64,000 bases of DNA from Shewanella vesiculosa (GCF_021560015.1 NZ_CP073588.1:496001-560000); one strand, 5' to 3'; counted from the first letter of the stretch, positions 1 through 9,314 are shown. Made by a program: numbers and translations. The notes: generated from the letters alone by a model not told the origin.

Positions 1-1
1 T

Positions 2-226
2 TTATTACTGGCGCTAACGTCACCTAATAGCATCAAACGCCGCATGGGAAAGCGCTGGCAGTCATTACATAATTGGATTTATCTGGCTGCGATTTTGGCA
101 CCTATCCATTTTTATTGGTCGGTAAAGTCTGAAATTATTGAGCCGAGTATTTATATTGTGTTGTTTGCGGCGTTATTGCTGTACCGAAAAGACAGTATTT
201 ATAAATGGATTAAACCGAAAAAATAA
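2..226 (+). CDS. msrQ: MsrQ, heme-binding membrane subunit of the MsrPQ methionine sulfoxide reductase (3' part only)
   Basis: The open frame runs in from the left edge, so the gene is truncated at its 5' end and the ATG at 44 is internal. The visible 74 residues contain the conserved C-terminal stretch of the YedZ/MsrQ family: a KRRMGKRWQSLH segment, then LAAILAPIHFYWSVKSE and a last hydrophobic helix before a basic tail. In the family, MsrQ is an inner-membrane b-type cytochrome that passes electrons from the quinone pool to periplasmic MsrP, which repairs oxidised methionine. msrP would be expected just upstream, outside the window. The assignment rests on this recognisable C-terminus. Confidence 0.85.
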   Translation, partial: LLLALTSPNSIKRRMGKRWQSLHNWIYLAAILAPIHFYWSVKSEIIEPSIYIVLFAALLLYRKDSIYKWIKPKK

Positions 227-242
227 GCTTATTTTTTATTAA

Positions 243-587
243 CTAACGTCTCAATTTTTGATTGAGGCCGTTAGTTGAAAAAGCGGCAAACACAGTAAAT
301 ACCATCACAGACAGCATAATAATGGCCAATCTTAACCAAGGTTGTTGCAGTGCAATGCGCATATCAATAAAATTAAATGCGCTGACTGACCAGACAAATA
401 CTACGCTTACCAGTAAACCTATCTTGAGTAATGTGTGGGTAAATGAATGCCGAATAAGCATGAGTAATGGTAAGCTCATGGCAATAATGGCTAAGACGTG
501 CTGGTCAAAACGTAAAAAATGCGCGCCTAATAACAGGTAAGCTAAACTAATTATGGTTACTCGCCACCACATACCATTCTTCCTCAT
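243..587 (-). CDS. Small integral membrane protein of unknown function
   Basis: A 114-residue protein that is almost entirely hydrophobic, with about four predicted membrane helices and a short basic C-terminus (LNQKLRR). No catalytic or binding motif is visible. It converges with msrQ, whose stop lies 17 bases away. The first ATG (587) has little upstream Shine-Dalgarno signal, whereas the codons after it form AGGAAG six bases ahead of a second ATG at 572, so translation may start there and give 109 residues. I do not recognise the family. Confidence 0.6.
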   Translation of the reverse strand: MRKNGMWWRVTIISLAYLLLGAHFLRFDQHVLAIIAMSLPLLMLIRHSFTHTLLKIGLLVSVVFVWSVSAFNFIDMRIALQQPWLRLAIIMLSVMVFTVFAAFSTNGLNQKLRR

Positions 588-814
588 TAATACGCCACAA
601 CGAATGCCAATAGTGCCACTACGAAAGTGTTACAAGTGTGTATGTCGTTGGCGATGAATAATGCAGCATAGCGTTAAATGATGGCTGATTGTTGGCTGTG
701 GTTCACAAATTACTTATTTGTCAGCTTAATGATTCTCGATAATCAGTGATTAACTGAGGGTTATTTTAAGGGTATTATTTATCGGCGCGATGATTAGCTA
801 GGCGCAGGCTTAAA

Positions 815-1282
815 TTACAATTTGAGCGCCAGTATTAACCTTGCTTCACCAGGGGAAAAATAATCATTTTCGTTAGTCAGAATAATAAATTCCATTGATT
901 GATATAAAGACAAAGCGACAAGATTGTTAGGCGCAACTGTGAGTAATAAACGTTTAATTGCCCCATTGGATTCACCGCGGGCAGTAGCGATAGCGTGATT
1001 GATTAGTCCACGAGCAATTCCTTTACCACGAGCTTGTGTTGCAACGGCCAATGATAAAATCCAAGCATCACCAGCTTGAGCGTTCGACTCAACCCATAAT
1101 AAATAGCCTAATAATGAGCTATCCTGTTTGGCAACTAATAGTCCTTTAGGCCAGCAATCAAAAGCTTGTCTAAAGAAAAAGGCAGGGTAACAAGGTTCAC
1201 CAAATATCGTCTTTTCAAGTTGATGGATATCAGCTAAATCAGTTTTTTGGGCGAAATGGATCGGCAGTTGATCAGGAGGCAA
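815..1282 (-). CDS. GNAT-family N-acetyltransferase (RimI-like)
   Basis: A 155-residue single-domain protein of GNAT size. Motif A is visible near the middle: LSLAVATQARGKGIARGLI, where the R-G-x-G-x-A pattern binds the acetyl-CoA pyrophosphate. It is followed by the usual NxxALxLYxxxEF signature (NLVALSLYQSMEF). The likely start is TTG at 1282, with AAGGAT eight bases upstream and no better ATG. The substrate cannot be told from sequence; RimI-type protein N-terminal acetylation and small-molecule acetylation are both possible. It is monocistronic, with no informative neighbour. Confidence 0.8.
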   Translation of the reverse strand: MPPDQLPIHFAQKTDLADIHQLEKTIFGEPCYPAFFFRQAFDCWPKGLLVAKQDSSLLGYLLWVESNAQAGDAWILSLAVATQARGKGIARGLINHAIATARGESNGAIKRLLLTVAPNNLVALSLYQSMEFIILTNENDYFSPGEARLILALKL

Positions 1283-1459
1283 AATATAATATCCTTATTA
1301 TCTAACTTAGATTTGCGATGACTGATAAAGTGATTTTAGTGATTATCCCTTATGGATACAAAGCACTTATTAGCAAAATTAATACAATAGCATTATTCTC
1401 ACTATCAATAAGCTACAAATGATTGTTGAATTAAGGTAAACACCACAGGAGTGTTGGCA

Positions 1460-1888
1460 ATGAAGGCATATATGGCTGTAGGGTTACTCAGCTTCACATT
1501 AATCATAAGTGGTGCCAGCAGGGCACAAGAAACTGAACATGATATCGATTGCGATGCAGCAATGAGTACGGTTGATATTAATCAATGCGCTAGACAGGAA
1601 TTTGAAGTGGCGCAAGTTAGGTTAGATGAATATATCGCTAAGGCTAGTGACACTTTTCATGATGATCCTGTAGTGCTTGAAGCACTCCAGCTATCGCAAA
1701 GAGACTGGCTGACTTATCGAGAGTCTTATTGCCATGCGATATACCAATTATGGCGAGATGGCACAATAAGAGGGGTTATGTATCAAGGATGTATGCTGCA
1801 ACTTACGGTGCAGCGTACTCATAATATTTGGCAAAACTATTTAACCTACATGGATTCAAGTGAACCTATATTACCCGAGCCACAATGA
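1460..1888 (+). CDS. Secreted LprI/DUF1311-like protein
   Basis: A periplasmic protein of 142 residues from the ATG at 1460, which has AGGA nine bases upstream; a GTG at 1451 lies too close to that site. An N-terminal signal peptide (hydrophobic to about residue 20, then SRAQE) is followed by the Cys-rich DUF1311 pattern: DCDAAMSTVDINQCARQEF, a QRDWLTYRESYC motif and a further Cys (YQGCM). In this family the four cysteines form disulphides, and some members inhibit lysozyme (LprI). Whether this one does is unknown. It is a single-gene unit convergent with the DUF6435 gene. Confidence 0.75.
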   Translation: MKAYMAVGLLSFTLIISGASRAQETEHDIDCDAAMSTVDINQCARQEFEVAQVRLDEYIAKASDTFHDDPVVLEALQLSQRDWLTYRESYCHAIYQLWRDGTIRGVMYQGCMLQLTVQRTHNIWQNYLTYMDSSEPILPEPQ

Positions 1889-1933
1889 TGACTTCCATTG
1901 ATCTCTTACTCATTGTATTGGCTTAGTATAGGA

Positions 1934-2110
1934 TTATTTACTCTCTGCTTCCAAGCTGACTATTTTAGCCCAAATTTGTTCCGATTCAGCCGTCAGTAAA
2001 GAGTAGGTTTTAATATCGCCTTTTCGCTGTGCTTGCATGGCTTGCTCTAATATTGCATCGTAGCTTTTGCGCAATTTTTTAACTGGATCTGGCTTTAAAA
2101 ATGAAAACAT
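1934..2110 (-). CDS. Small DUF6435-like protein
   Basis: A 58-codon gene. It starts MFSFLKPDPVKKLRKSYD and continues with EQAMQAQRKGDIKTYSLLTAESE before ending SLEAESK. This is the form of a small soluble protein I recall as widespread in Shewanella and relatives (DUF6435): a basic N-terminus followed by an amphipathic helical region rich in Q, E and K. No function is known. It stands alone, convergent with the LprI-like gene. The family recognition is from memory and could not be checked. Confidence 0.7.
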   Translation of the reverse strand: MFSFLKPDPVKKLRKSYDAILEQAMQAQRKGDIKTYSLLTAESEQIWAKIVSLEAESK

Positions 2111-2395
2111 TATAGTGCTCTTTGTGATGACGATTGTTATTAAATACGAAGCGACTGAGGTTTCAGCTCAATGTGAATAAGGTTTTTGTCTATTTTAGCA
2201 TTTATTCAAATATGCTTGGTTGTTCGGCCTATTGATAAAATCAAAAGACTGGGTAAACCGCTTGCCATTATTTAGTCGATAAAGAAAGTTTACAGACTGT
2301 TTTTCGTAAGATAATCAATTGATATCATTAAAAATCATCGGTGCAAGGAGGTCTTTTTTGCGTGACTCATTGCGTTGTCATCACACCTTTATTGA

Positions 2396-3082
2396 TTAGA
2401 TTTCAAATGACGCTTGCTTTGATGTGGCTTTTTTTAATGAAGATAATATTTTTTGCTCACCTTGTAATAAATCCGCCATTGATGCTCGGGCCTTGAGCCG
2501 CGTATAAAGCGCTGAAAGATTCGGCCAACGCTGTGCATCTAGTTGCTCTCCTGCGTGCTCCATATTGACCATCTGAGAAGCAAACGCTAAATCGGCGAGG
2601 CTTAAGGTGTCTGCCACAAAGAATTTAGCATTACCTAAGGTGTGTTCTAAGTAATCAAAGTGGATGGGGAGTTTTTCATTTAAAGCTGACATTACCGAAG
2701 GTTCATCGCAAAGATGGCCCATACTGGGATTAATTATACGCTGTTGAAATAGGGTAAAGGTGACCAGTGGGGCCAACTCATAATCAGCATATTTTTCTAA
2801 CCAACGTACCTTGGCATGTTGCTCTGCGGTTTGTCCTAGTAAAGGAGTAAGCTGGCAATATTTATCTTCAAGGTATTGGCAGATCACGCTGGAATCAGCC
2901 AAGGTTAAGTCACCATCCTTCATAGCTGGAATACGCCCCAGAGGATTGAGTTTTTTAAACCAAGCCGGTTGGTCAAAAGGCAATACAATGACCAACTGAT
3001 AATCGAGCTGTTTTTCGGCCAGACATAAACGCAGTTTACGTACATAAGGAGAAAGTGGCACGCCATAGACAATTAGGCTCAT
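2396..3082 (-). CDS. Glutathione S-transferase family protein
   Basis: A 228-residue protein of usual GST length. The N-terminal thioredoxin-like domain (about residues 1-80) holds the glutathione-site features: SPYVRKLRL at the active-site helix, NPLGRIPAM with the cis-proline, and LADSSVICQYLEDKY with the E/D-S pair that contacts glutathione. The helical C-terminal domain follows, with the ADLAFASQ N-capping box. The start ATG at 3082 has AAGGATC seven bases upstream. It probably acts in the cytosol in detoxification or thiol chemistry; the subclass is uncertain. Monocistronic. Confidence 0.88.
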   Translation of the reverse strand: MSLIVYGVPLSPYVRKLRLCLAEKQLDYQLVIVLPFDQPAWFKKLNPLGRIPAMKDGDLTLADSSVICQYLEDKYCQLTPLLGQTAEQHAKVRWLEKYADYELAPLVTFTLFQQRIINPSMGHLCDEPSVMSALNEKLPIHFDYLEHTLGNAKFFVADTLSLADLAFASQMVNMEHAGEQLDAQRWPNLSALYTRLKARASMADLLQGEQKILSSLKKATSKQASFEI

Positions 3083-3247
3083 TATAGATCCTTGTTAGTT
3101 AACAAATTCATAAGCTAGGTAGGTTAATTACTAGTGAGCAGGCATAACGATTTCATTTAGCGTAATGCAAATATCGCTGGCTGATTGAACCTCACAGCAT
3201 GATCCTGCTAAAGATGTCATGGATCATGCTGTGTCGGTCAGGGGCTA

Positions 3248-4241
3248 TTACTGACGTCTAATAAACGATTCAATATAAGCCGGAGTCCGTGCATTTAAAA
3301 TAGGATCCGCTGACGGTGTAATCCCTTTTGGTAACAACACAGGGTTAAAAATACCATTGCCACATGTTTGGATCGTTGATTCGTTATCTCTTTTGCCGTT
3401 AATGATAACTTGGCCAACTAATAAACGCTGTCTGTCTTCAGGCCAAAGTACCGTTGGGTTATTAATTTCATCATCTTTTTCTGCAAGCTTAATGAATAAA
3501 TTCCAGACTGCGGGTTGATGTTTAATTCGTGTTAATAATTCTTCTTTTAAAAAGTCATCTGGAAGCTCTGCAAGTTGAGCTTGAGATAAATTAACGACGC
3601 CGTCTTCAGGTTCAAAAATCCAACGACCAGGAACTATGTCGTTATTTTTGGTTGTGAATAGGAAGCTATTAACACCGAAATACGGGCTATTGGCAAAACT
3701 TGCACTGGGTGGCAATTGTTTGACGAAGTCAAAAAATGCCTTGGCATCGGGTTTGTTATCGATTAACTATTGTTTGCCTTCTGGCCCTTGTTTTACTTTA
3801 ACTTGAAAAGTAAAAAAATCATCTAGGTTACCGGCAAAAAATACCGGTGAGTTTGTGGTGACAAAATTGAGGTTTTCTTTGTCACCATCAATTTTAAGTG
3901 ACATAAAGCGTCCGGCAGTTTTATCTGAAGCGTGTGGATTTGTGCCACCCATTGAAAAACGCGCGGTGACATTAATCTTTGATTGATCAAAGAAAGGAAT
4001 TGCTAATTCATCATTTAATTTAGGGTTAGGTGCAAAATATCCAGAGGTACAGAATCCTTTAGCATGATTGCGCAGTTTGACTTTTTTTACCTGCTTCTCG
4101 ACTCGCCATATCAGGTGTGCCATTAACAGCATCAACGATTTCTTGCATGGTTTTTTCTGATGCATAAAGTGACGTTGATAGAATAGAAAGACTAGAGAGT
4201 AAACAGATTTTTGACAGTAATTGATATCGACGAGTCGTCAT
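3248..4241 (-). pseudogene. Catalase-related peroxidase (SrpA-like), broken by one frameshift and one stop
   Basis: Three consecutive minus-strand frames read together as one exported heme peroxidase of the catalase-related family. The first (4241 down to about 4090) gives a signal peptide and MQEIVDAVNGTPDM; the second gives LRNHAKGFCTSGYFAPNP, with the distal His of the catalase fold, and RFSMGGTNPHASD; the third gives the C-terminal half with ANSPYFGVNSFLF and YIESFIRRQ. The first junction is an A7 run (4082-4088 on the plus strand) where six As would restore the frame. The second is an in-frame TAG at 3767-3769, after which the same frame continues. Two independent lesions argue for real decay rather than one sequencing error. 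No full-length product is expected. Confidence 0.85.
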
Positions 4242-4788
4242 TTTTATTATTCCTAGTGGGGTAATGTAATCAGTATAGACAGGCAGAACCCGTGAAATAT
4301 TTCACCGCTAAGGTATTTATTTTATATTTACGCTTAAATAGATTAAAAATCTCAATTTAACGTATATCAATGACAGCCATTATTTGAACCGTTGATCATT
4401 TGTTAGGTCAACGAGATAATCGTGTTAGGCATAAAAAGATGGCTTAAAAATAATCCCTAGATAATTTCACCAATGGGTTTTCTTAAAGTTGTACCCTTAA
4501 CTAGATAGTGCATTTTTTCTCTAGTTACTTTTATGGACATTGAGAAAGCTTTGAAGGCTGCTTATAGCTAAACCATAATATTCTCTGTTGCGGTATTTTT
4601 ATAATGCATCTCATGCTTATCAAGCAGAGGCCATGAAGTATTAATGGGACAAACTTCTGGCCATTTGGAAATTGACCTAACCCGTCAAGGTAAAGGCGTA
4701 TTACTTGGTTAGGTAGTCGGTTCGGCAGCTCGTCAGTCACTTCCTGCTAAAATTCGCAGAAGTTAATATTGGCACCTAGTTTGAAGCT
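4242..4788. other. Intergenic stretch, possibly holding a decayed gene
   Basis: No gene can be supported in these 547 bases. Reading the plus strand from about 4533 gives short, protein-like pieces separated by stops (MDIEKALKAAYS, then around 4642 GQTSGHLEIDLTRQGKG, then VVGSAARQSLPAK after a TAG). This looks like a possible remnant of a coding gene, but I cannot name the family. A 69-codon frame on the minus strand (4531-4740) has an unlikely composition and is probably chance. Confidence 0.3.
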
Positions 4789-4821
4789 AACAACGCTTTC
4801 CATAAAATGGAAAGCGTTGTT
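4789..4821. terminator. Perfect 15-bp hairpin downstream of the MFS gene
   Basis: AACAACGCTTTCCAT and its exact complement flank a three-base AAA loop; one more T/A pair can be added outside. It lies four bases beyond the end of the minus-strand MFS gene, so it probably marks the end of that transcript. The minus-strand side is not followed by a clear U tract, so it may act by RNA stabilisation instead. Confidence 0.55.
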
Positions 4822-4824
4822 AAT

Positions 4825-6030
4825 TTATGCTGAACACTGTTCCAGTTGAGTATTTTTCTTGTTCATTTGCAGATAACTTAACAGCCACATGATTAAGCCG
4901 CCGGCAAATAGCACTGCCGCCACATAACCGGTCTCGTTAGGCATTGCACCTTGTGCGATAAACATACCGCCCACCCAAGGGCCGATAGCATTGGCAGTGT
5001 TAAATGAACATTGCACTAATGCACCTATCATGGCGTGACCATTTGGCGATACGTCCATCAGTAAGGTTTGAATTAATGTGGCTAAACCCACACTGCAACC
5101 AATAAAGAAAATCACCGCATACAATAGCCAAATATTATGGCTGGCGCTGACATAGGCAACAGAAAATATAATCGTACACACTAATGCGATACCTGTGGTT
5201 TTTAAGGCGGCGCGATCGGCCGCTTTGCCTAATACATAGTTACCTAAGGTACAACCAATACCAAACATCACCATGGCAATTGAAATCGTGTAGGCCGGGG
5301 TTTGTGTCACCACTAAGATGGTGTCGGCGATATAAGTGTAAATACAAAACACACCGCCAAAGCCAATAATCACAATGCCTAAAATTGACCACACCAATTT
5401 ATTTTTCAACACACTAAATTCATTAATTAAATTAGATGGTTGGCTATTTTCTATTTTTGGAATTACCACATAGACGCACACAAGTGCGATTAAAGCGAGA
5501 GCCGATGCACCTGCTAAACAATAGCGCCAGCTTAAGTTTTGGCCGACTAAAGTGACAATTGGAACCCCAACAATGGTTGCTATGGTTAAGCCCATAAACA
5601 CTTTAGACATATAGCTGGCACGTTTATGTTGTGGGGCAATATCGGCAGCCAATAAAATTGCGGCACCAAAATAAGCGCCGTGAGGTAGACCGCTTAAAAA
5701 GCGAAATACAATAAGCTGTTCAAGTGAAGTGGCCATGGCACTTAAGCCATTTGAGATAAACATTAATGTCAGAAATATCGCCAATGCATGACGTTTTTTC
5801 ATATTGGCAGTTGTCAGCATCAAAATCGGTGCACCGACAACAACCCCTATCGCATAAGCACTAATAGCATAACCGCTTTGAGATGGAGTAGAGGCAAATG
5901 TCTCGCTAATTAATGGCAGCATTGGCATCATCGAAAATTCAGATAATCCCAAAATAAAGGTGCCTAGCGCTAACACGAGTAAAATGGCGGTAGTGTTTAG
6001 TTGGCTCGGTGATGTTGCCGCCGGTGTCAT
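4825..6030 (-). CDS. MFS transporter, DHA1 family (AraJ/YdhP-like)
   Basis: A 401-residue inner-membrane protein with twelve predicted helices in two halves. The first helix has LALGTFILGLSEFSMMPMLP, the motif typical of the AraJ/YdhP/NepI group of DHA1 exporters, and loop regions show GKAADR in the second half. The frame is open upstream to 6177, but the ATG at 6030 has AGGA eight bases ahead and is followed at once by the family N-terminus, so the longer version is unlikely. It probably exports sugars, nucleosides or drugs by proton antiport; the substrate cannot be predicted. It stands alone. Confidence 0.85.
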   Translation of the reverse strand: MTPAATSPSQLNTTAILLVLALGTFILGLSEFSMMPMLPLISETFASTPSQSGYAISAYAIGVVVGAPILMLTTANMKKRHALAIFLTLMFISNGLSAMATSLEQLIVFRFLSGLPHGAYFGAAILLAADIAPQHKRASYMSKVFMGLTIATIVGVPIVTLVGQNLSWRYCLAGASALALIALVCVYVVIPKIENSQPSNLINEFSVLKNKLVWSILGIVIIGFGGVFCIYTYIADTILVVTQTPAYTISIAMVMFGIGCTLGNYVLGKAADRAALKTTGIALVCTIIFSVAYVSASHNIWLLYAVIFFIGCSVGLATLIQTLLMDVSPNGHAMIGALVQCSFNTANAIGPWVGGMFIAQGAMPNETGYVAAVLFAGGLIMWLLSYLQMNKKNTQLEQCSA

Positions 6031-6361
6031 ATGTAATCCTGTTATTGATAAGAGACGAATAGTGGTGAGTTTTATTTTTAAGCTTATGATAGTCATGTTA
6101 TGTAAAGACATTATTACGGTTAAGATCTGGCAACGAGCAACAAGCTTTAATGTGCCAAAGACATAATGGTTAAACATGATTGTATCGACAGTGAATTCGC
6201 TATTATTAGGGGAAACTTAGCGACTGCGACATCATAAAGCACCACAGTTTATTAGATTTTTAATAAAAGACCGCAATAAATTAAAATTTTATTATAAACA
6301 GGCTATTATGATTATTTAATGTGTCCTTTTATTGTCCAAGTCGTAAATGCGATGTAATCAT

Positions 6362-6426
6362 GCGGTTAATCTGAGCGGTTAACTTGAGCCGGTAACTTAA
6401 GCGGTCAATCTCAGCCAACATTGATT
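6362..6426. repeat. Degenerate 13-bp tandem repeat, about five copies
   Basis: Successive 13-base blocks start at 6362, 6375, 6388, 6401 and 6414: GCGGTTAATCTGA, GCGGTTAACTTGA, GCCGGTAACTTAA, GCGGTCAATCTCA and a weaker GCCAACATTGATT. They lie in the region upstream of the acyl-CoA ligase gene. The function is unknown. Confidence 0.7.
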
Positions 6427-6452
6427 CTTGATTCTTGATTCTTGATTCTTGA
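6421..6452. repeat. 7-bp tandem repeat TTGATTC, four copies
   Basis: Four exact TTGATTC copies run from 6421 to 6448, followed by TTGA. The block starts inside the last unit of the 13-bp repeat. It could change length by replication slippage. Confidence 0.85.
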
Positions 6453-6606
6453 AATATTGATTTTTTGGGTGCCTAAATTCCTTGCGTCTACGTTAATCTT
6501 TAGTCTAATACCCGCCTTTTTTACTTGTGAGTGACCCCATGCATTGGTTAGTTTGAATAAGACGAATAACATTATTCATTATAATAATAAATGCACGGAG
6601 GCTTTA

Positions 6607-8310
6607 ATGGTCAAACAACACCAAGCGCAACTTCCTCTTACTCTGAGTGAATACCATGGTGCCACTTCAATAACGCTTATCAATAAAACCATTGGTCAAT
6701 ATTTTGATGATATTGCTAACACCTATCCAGATAATCTTGCCGTTGTTGTTTACCATCAACATATCCGCTGGAACTATCGCCAGTATCAAGAAAAAATAGA
6801 CTCCCTCGCCACAGGTTTATTGCAGCTAGGCATTCAAGCAGGAGATAGAGTAGGGATCTGGTCGCCTAACAACATTGAGTGGTGTTTAACGCAATTTGCG
6901 ACCGCTAAAATTGGCGCCATTATGGTGTGTATCAATCCCGCTTATCGACCTGAAGAGCTGGAATACTCCTTGAGCAATGTTGGTTGCCGTGCCGTGATTT
7001 GTGCTGATAGGTTTAAGTCCAGCGATTACCTACAAATGTTGAATGAGTTATTGCCAGAATTGAGCAGTAATCAGGGCCGTTTATCCGCTCGCGCACTGCC
7101 AAAACTTGAATTTGTTATCCGCATGGGTACAGACAAAACCCCTGGTATGCTTAATTTTAATGATTTGCTGGTGGAGGTTAACGCCGATGATCAACATGTG
7201 TTGGCCAGCATTGCTGACTCTCTTAATACACATGATTCGATTAATATTCAATTTACCTCTGGTACTACTGGCAGCCCCAAAGGCGCGACATTATCGCATC
7301 ATAATATTTTAAATAATGCTTATTTAGTGGCTGAGGCGATGAAACTTACTCCGGCCGATAAATTGTGTATTCCTGTGCCGCTATATCATTGTTTTGGCAT
7401 GGTATTAGGCAGTTTATGTTCAATTATAAATGCCTCCGCAGCTGTATACCCGGGAGAGTCTTTTGATCCGCTAACTACGTTAACCGTGGCTGCACAAGAG
7501 CGTTGTACAGCACTACATGGTGTACCGACCATGTTTATTGCTGAATTAGAGCATCCGCAATTTAACGAGTTTGACCTTAGTTCATTGCGCACTGGTGTAA
7601 TGGCGGGCGCCACTTGCCCCGAAGAAGTGATGCGCCGCGTTCAAAATGTAATGTATATGAAACAAGTATTAATAGGTTACGGACAAACCGAGTGCAGCCC
7701 GTTGAATCATATTACTGAGATTGATTCTTCCATCGAAAAGCAAGTGCTCACAGTTGGTCGTGCATTGCCGCACACTGAAGTGAAAATCATCAATGAATTT
7801 GGTGATGTGGTGGCTGTTGGCCAACCCGGTGAAGTGTGCAGCCGAGGTTACTGCATTATGCAAGGTTACTGGAATGATCCGGTGAAAACTGCCGCAACCA
7901 TTGACAGTGTAGGCTGGCTGCATTCAGGAGATATCGGCCAAATGGATGAACTTGGCTACTTACAAATTGTCGGCCGAATTAAAGACATGATCATTCGCGG
8001 CGGCGAGAATATTTATCCTCGTGAAATTGAAGAAAAGCTCTACAGCCACAAAGATGTGCAGGACGCAGCCGTCTTTGGCGTTCAAAGTGACAAATATGGC
8101 GAGGAGGTGTGCGCATGGATTAAAGTGCGCGCCAATGCCGACATTACTGAAGACGATATTCGTCATTTTCTCACTGAGAAATTTGCCTATTTCAAAGTGC
8201 CGCGCTATATCAAATTTGTCGATCAATACCCCATGACAGTGACAGGTAAAATCCAGAAGTTTAAGATGCGTGAGTTAATGTATCAGGAGCTACACGAAGC
8301 GATAAATTAG
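6607..8310 (+). CDS. AMP-dependent acyl-CoA synthetase (ACSF2-like fatty acid:CoA ligase)
   Basis: A 567-residue ANL-superfamily enzyme that activates a carboxylic acid with ATP and joins it to CoA. The P-loop-like motif FTSGTTGSPKGATLSHHN is at about residues 216-233; the A5 motif GYGQTE follows, then GWLHSGDIGQMDE (ATP ribose Asp), GRIKDMIIRGGENIYPREIEE (hinge) and the catalytic Lys in TVTGKIQKFKMRE near the C-terminus. Sequence flavour is that of medium/long-chain or ACSF2-type ligases. The start is ATG 6607, with CGGAGG just upstream; a TTG at 6544 in the same frame has no such site. The gene is monocistronic, with tandem repeats upstream and a terminator downstream. Confidence 0.88.
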   Translation: MVKQHQAQLPLTLSEYHGATSITLINKTIGQYFDDIANTYPDNLAVVVYHQHIRWNYRQYQEKIDSLATGLLQLGIQAGDRVGIWSPNNIEWCLTQFATAKIGAIMVCINPAYRPEELEYSLSNVGCRAVICADRFKSSDYLQMLNELLPELSSNQGRLSARALPKLEFVIRMGTDKTPGMLNFNDLLVEVNADDQHVLASIADSLNTHDSINIQFTSGTTGSPKGATLSHHNILNNAYLVAEAMKLTPADKLCIPVPLYHCFGMVLGSLCSIINASAAVYPGESFDPLTTLTVAAQERCTALHGVPTMFIAELEHPQFNEFDLSSLRTGVMAGATCPEEVMRRVQNVMYMKQVLIGYGQTECSPLNHITEIDSSIEKQVLTVGRALPHTEVKIINEFGDVVAVGQPGEVCSRGYCIMQGYWNDPVKTAATIDSVGWLHSGDIGQMDELGYLQIVGRIKDMIIRGGENIYPREIEEKLYSHKDVQDAAVFGVQSDKYGEEVCAWIKVRANADITEDDIRHFLTEKFAYFKVPRYIKFVDQYPMTVTGKIQKFKMRELMYQELHEAIN

Positions 8311-8335
8311 TCTTTGAGCATTGAGTTTATACAAC

Positions 8336-8368
8336 ACCCAGTATTGCGTCATTGATACTGGGTTTTTT
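8336..8368 (+). terminator. Rho-independent terminator after the acyl-CoA ligase
   Basis: ACCCAGTAT pairs exactly with ATACTGGGT around a ten-base loop and is followed by five further Ts. It starts 25 bases after the ligase stop. Confidence 0.85.
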
Positions 8369-8626
8369 AATGGGTTCAAGGCTGTTGTACCAAAGCAATA
8401 ACACTTAACTTCAAAGAGATAAATCGTTGATTTAGTCGGTTTAAACCAAAGTATTTCAACGACTCCGCATATCTCCATAGGACCAGCTAAATGAGCGGGT
8501 TTTCTTATCTGGCTTGAACTGCATACATCAACTACAGCGTTTATTTTGCTACCAGCGGCATTCTATATTCGATATAGTCTTCATTCGGAGTGAATTATGT
8601 TATGACAGCTGTAAAGGAGTAATACT

Positions 8627-9052
8627 ATGAAAGTATGCGACATTATGACCCCAAATCCGGTGTGTATTAGTCATGAAGCTAGCCTTAAAGATGCTCACCA
8701 ACTGATGCAAAGTCGTAATGTGCGTCATCTACCGGTTATTTCTGAGCAAAATGGACAACTCATCGGCATGCTGACTCACAAAAAGATGATCGCCAGTGTA
8801 TTGAGTATGCTTAATAAATATGGTCAAGGAGCGTTAGACAGAAAAGAGCGATATACTCCAATTGCCGATATTATGGACACGAAAGTACAAAAGTTAGGCT
8901 TAGATGAACCGCTGACTATAGTCGTACAATATTTTATTGATAATAAACTGGGTTGCTTGCCGGTGGTTGATGAGCAAAATAATGTTCTTGGTATCGTTAC
9001 ATCTTCAGACTTTGTCAAATTGTGTCAGCGCTTATTACTGGCACAAAAGTAA
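8627..9052 (+). CDS. CBS-pair domain protein
   Basis: A 141-residue stand-alone CBS pair (Bateman module). Each half has the CBS pattern: IMTPNPVCISHEASLKDAHQLM with RHLPVI, and IMDTKVQKLGLDEPLTIVVQYF with GCLPVVDE followed by VLGIVTSSDFVKL. Such modules bind adenine nucleotides and regulate partner proteins; no effector domain is fused here. A strong AAAGGAG precedes the ATG by seven bases. A second, independent CBS-pair gene occurs at 56205. The partner is unknown. Confidence 0.88.
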   Translation: MKVCDIMTPNPVCISHEASLKDAHQLMQSRNVRHLPVISEQNGQLIGMLTHKKMIASVLSMLNKYGQGALDRKERYTPIADIMDTKVQKLGLDEPLTIVVQYFIDNKLGCLPVVDEQNNVLGIVTSSDFVKLCQRLLLAQK

Positions 9053-9230
9053 TAATGTTAAAACTAAGCTAACAATTTGATCAATCTCCATAGCGACCAT
9101 TTCGCTTTTTAACAATGTTGCCGGAACTATGGGGCAGTGATTTATTGTTTGATTTTTATGTGGCGAAGTCTACTGTGTCGCAGGCTAAAGGCTATAAAAG
9201 AATTAACTGGATTGCTCAACACAAACTAGA

Positions 9231-9274
9231 AAAACAAAACCCCGTTTCAGTGTTGCTGAAACGGGGTTTTGTTT
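9231..9274 (-). terminator. Terminator of the tRNA-Pro transcript
   Basis: A very stable hairpin with CCCCGTTTCAG paired to CTGAAACGGGG around TGTTG, extended by AAAACAAAA/TTTTGTTTT. On the minus strand it lies about 40 bases beyond the tRNA 3' end, followed by a T-rich run. Confidence 0.85.
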
Positions 9275-9314
9275 AGGTCAATTTCGATAATATATCGAAA
9301 TAAAACACCTGATT

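Noticed and set aside
262..540. 92-codon plus-strand frame antisense to the small membrane protein
   Set aside because: A shadow of the minus-strand gene, whose hydrophobic pattern is far more protein-like.
4531..4740. 69-codon minus-strand gene
   Set aside because: The composition is unlike a real protein and there is no ribosome site; it overlaps a possible decayed plus-strand gene.
8290..8478. 62-codon minus-strand frame after the acyl-CoA ligase
   Set aside because: It overlaps the ligase end and its terminator, and shows no family features.
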